NCBI GenBank assembly: GCA_965198725.1
Contig: CBDAPX010000001.1
Coordinates: 2,232,001 to 2,296,000, forward strand
DNA length: 64,000 bases
Origin: CBDAPX01 sp965198725
Lineage (GTDB): Bacteria; Pseudomonadota; Alphaproteobacteria; Rhodobacterales; Rhodobacteraceae
Reading direction: 5' to 3'
Shown: piece by piece, positions 63,042 to 64,000 of the stretch
How the letters are laid out: the number at the start of each line of letters is the position of its first letter
Position numbering within the stretch: position 1 is the first letter of the stretch
The notes under the pieces: model-generated
What the model was told of the DNA's origin: nothing
The model's database searches: none
What the model saw: only the letters and a program-made list of their open reading frames with translations
Translations under genes and position numbers: made by a program

Positions 63042-63380
63042 TCAGAGCGCGTCCGAGCCGGTTTCACCGGTCCGGATACGAATGGTCTGTTCGACGGTGG
63101 AGACAAAGATTTTGCCGTCGCCGATCTTGTCTGTCTTGGCAGCCGCGACAATCGCATCAATGGCGTTGTCGACCAGGTCGTCATCCAAAACGACTTCGAT
63201 TTTCACTTTGGGAAGAAAGTCCACGACATATTCCGCGCCGCGATAGAGTTCCGTGTGACCTTTCTGGCGGCCAAACCCTTTGACTTCGATGACGCTCAGA
63301 CCCTGAACGCCCACCTCTTGCAAGGCTTCCTTAACCTCATCAAGCTTGAACGGCTTGATGATTGCTTCGATCTTTTTCAT
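63042..63380 (-). CDS. glnB: nitrogen regulatory protein P-II
   Basis: GlnB is the PII signalling trimer that reports 2-oxoglutarate and ATP/ADP to GlnE, NtrB and others. The 112-residue sequence is complete, with the T-loop tyrosine Tyr51 (YRGAEYVVDFLPKVKIE) that is uridylylated by GlnD, and the C-terminal TGETGSDAL. It is the first gene of glnBA and its 164-base upstream region is shared with the divergent nnrD. Confidence 0.96.
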   Translation of the reverse strand: MKKIEAIIKPFKLDEVKEALQEVGVQGLSVIEVKGFGRQKGHTELYRGAEYVVDFLPKVKIEVVLDDDLVDNAIDAIVAAAKTDKIGDGKIFVSTVEQTIRIRTGETGSDAL

Positions 63381-63544
63381 GGGGTCTCCTCGCCATGTTT
63401 TTTAAGTGACAGACCACTTCTGTTTTCCGGCCACAATCCGATAGGGTCAGAGGTTAAGGGGACGCGATTTGGAATATATTGTCGCGCCCAAAAATAAGGC
63501 AAAGTGATTAAATATTGTGCGAAAATGAATCGACGAGCCACGTC

Positions 63545-64000
63545 ATGACGGAACTGCTGCGTTCGGCCGAGATGCGGGCCGTTGAAGAGGTCGAGATTGC
63601 ACGCGGCGCGGTCTCTGGTCTGGCATTGATGGAGGCCGCGGGGCACGCCTCTGTTAATGCGATTCTGGCGGAATGGCCCCGCTTTTCAGGTCCGCGCCTC
63701 CCTTCTGAACACAGCGATGATGCAGAGGGTGGGGATGAGTATTTGGAAAGAGAAGAAGGGGCATGGCGCGCCACGGTACTGTGCGGTCCGGGCAACAACG
63801 GAGGTGACGGATTTGTTGTGGCGCGATTGCTGGCCGTGCGGGGTTGGGAAGTATCGGTGTATTTGTTGGGGGATGCGTCGAAACTGCCCCCCGATGCGCG
63901 AGCGAACTATACCCGGTGGCTGGAGATAGGCGATGTCGTGCCGCTGCCGGCGGCCTGTTCTGCGCCATGGCGGGCGGATTTGGTGGTAGATGCTGTGTTT
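63545..64000 (+). CDS. nnrD: NAD(P)HX epimerase/dehydratase, N-terminal part (runs off the window)
   Basis: The frame starts at 63545 and stays open to the window end, so only about 152 codons are visible. MTELLRSAEMRAVEEVEIAR and GLALMEAAGHASVNAI, then LCGPGNNGGDGFVVARLLA (the nucleotide loop) and LVVDAVF are typical of the YjeF N-terminal epimerase domain that repairs damaged NAD(P)H hydrates. The C-terminal dehydratase half should follow outside the window. An unusual insert (EGGDEYLEREEGAW) lies between the first helix and the core strand. It is divergent from glnB by 164 bases. Confidence 0.9.
   Translation, partial: MTELLRSAEMRAVEEVEIARGAVSGLALMEAAGHASVNAILAEWPRFSGPRLPSEHSDDAEGGDEYLEREEGAWRATVLCGPGNNGGDGFVVARLLAVRGWEVSVYLLGDASKLPPDARANYTRWLEIGDVVPLPAACSAPWRADLVVDAVF

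Overview
The window looks like chromosomal DNA of a marine alphaproteobacterium of the Roseobacter group (Rhodobacterales). It is GC-rich and densely packed. It carries a DMSP lyase of the DddP type, a heterotetrameric sarcosine oxidase operon, a Ccm system with ccmI separate from ccmABCDG, and families typical of that group (DUF6314, DUF1223, Hint_2 and RTX secreted proteins). Most of it is core housekeeping sequence. No prophage, CRISPR array, tRNA or rRNA gene was seen.

Layout. 0-2 kb (minus strand): ccmI followed by a ruvX gene fused to a DUF1289 domain. 2.1-7.7 kb: soxB - TfoX-like - soxD - soxA - soxG. 7.9-8.8 kb: two tandem secreted paralogues. 8.9-12.7 kb: sodB, a DUF1330-like membrane protein, a LOG-family protein and a LysM protein. 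12.8-19.8 kb: an Atm1-type ABC exporter convergent with an RND efflux pair. 20-24.7 kb: yfgM-like - bamB - der and a fatty acid desaturase. 24.9-27.9 kb: a helix-hairpin-helix protein with a histone-H1-like lysine tail, a TspO-like protein, serS and two very small genes. 28.1-32.2 kb: yajC-secD-secF, a TauE-type permease and an Mth938-like gene. 32.6-35.3 kb: ccmABCDG. 35.5-42 kb: yjhX, an SDR, acnA, DUF1223, an LpxL-like acyltransferase and an EamA transporter. 42.3-48.5 kb: small secreted proteins, an RTX protein, a 2OG-Fe(II) oxygenase with a divergent LysR regulator, and purB. 48.6-59.2 kb: secreted and envelope genes, a frameshifted bioY, a Hint protein, a frameshifted lipoprotein gene, a hydrolase-OsmC fusion, dddP with a divergent DUF3445 gene, and a frameshifted lytic transglycosylase. 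59.3-64 kb: an Hsp70(DnaK)-TIR fusion, glnA, glnB and the 5' part of nnrD.

The most unusual gene is the Hsp70-TIR fusion at 59.3-61.5 kb. A complete Hsp70 nucleotide-binding domain and substrate-binding beta domain are joined to a TIR domain that replaces most of the Hsp70 lid. It lies on the same strand just downstream of glnBA and suggests a single-gene, proteotoxicity-sensing immune effector. Other points of note are two 266-bp MITE copies with inverted terminal repeats 9.6 kb apart, three single-base frameshifts within 9 kb, an LpxL-like enzyme lacking the usual catalytic acid, and a CcmG lacking the tryptophan before its CxxC motif.
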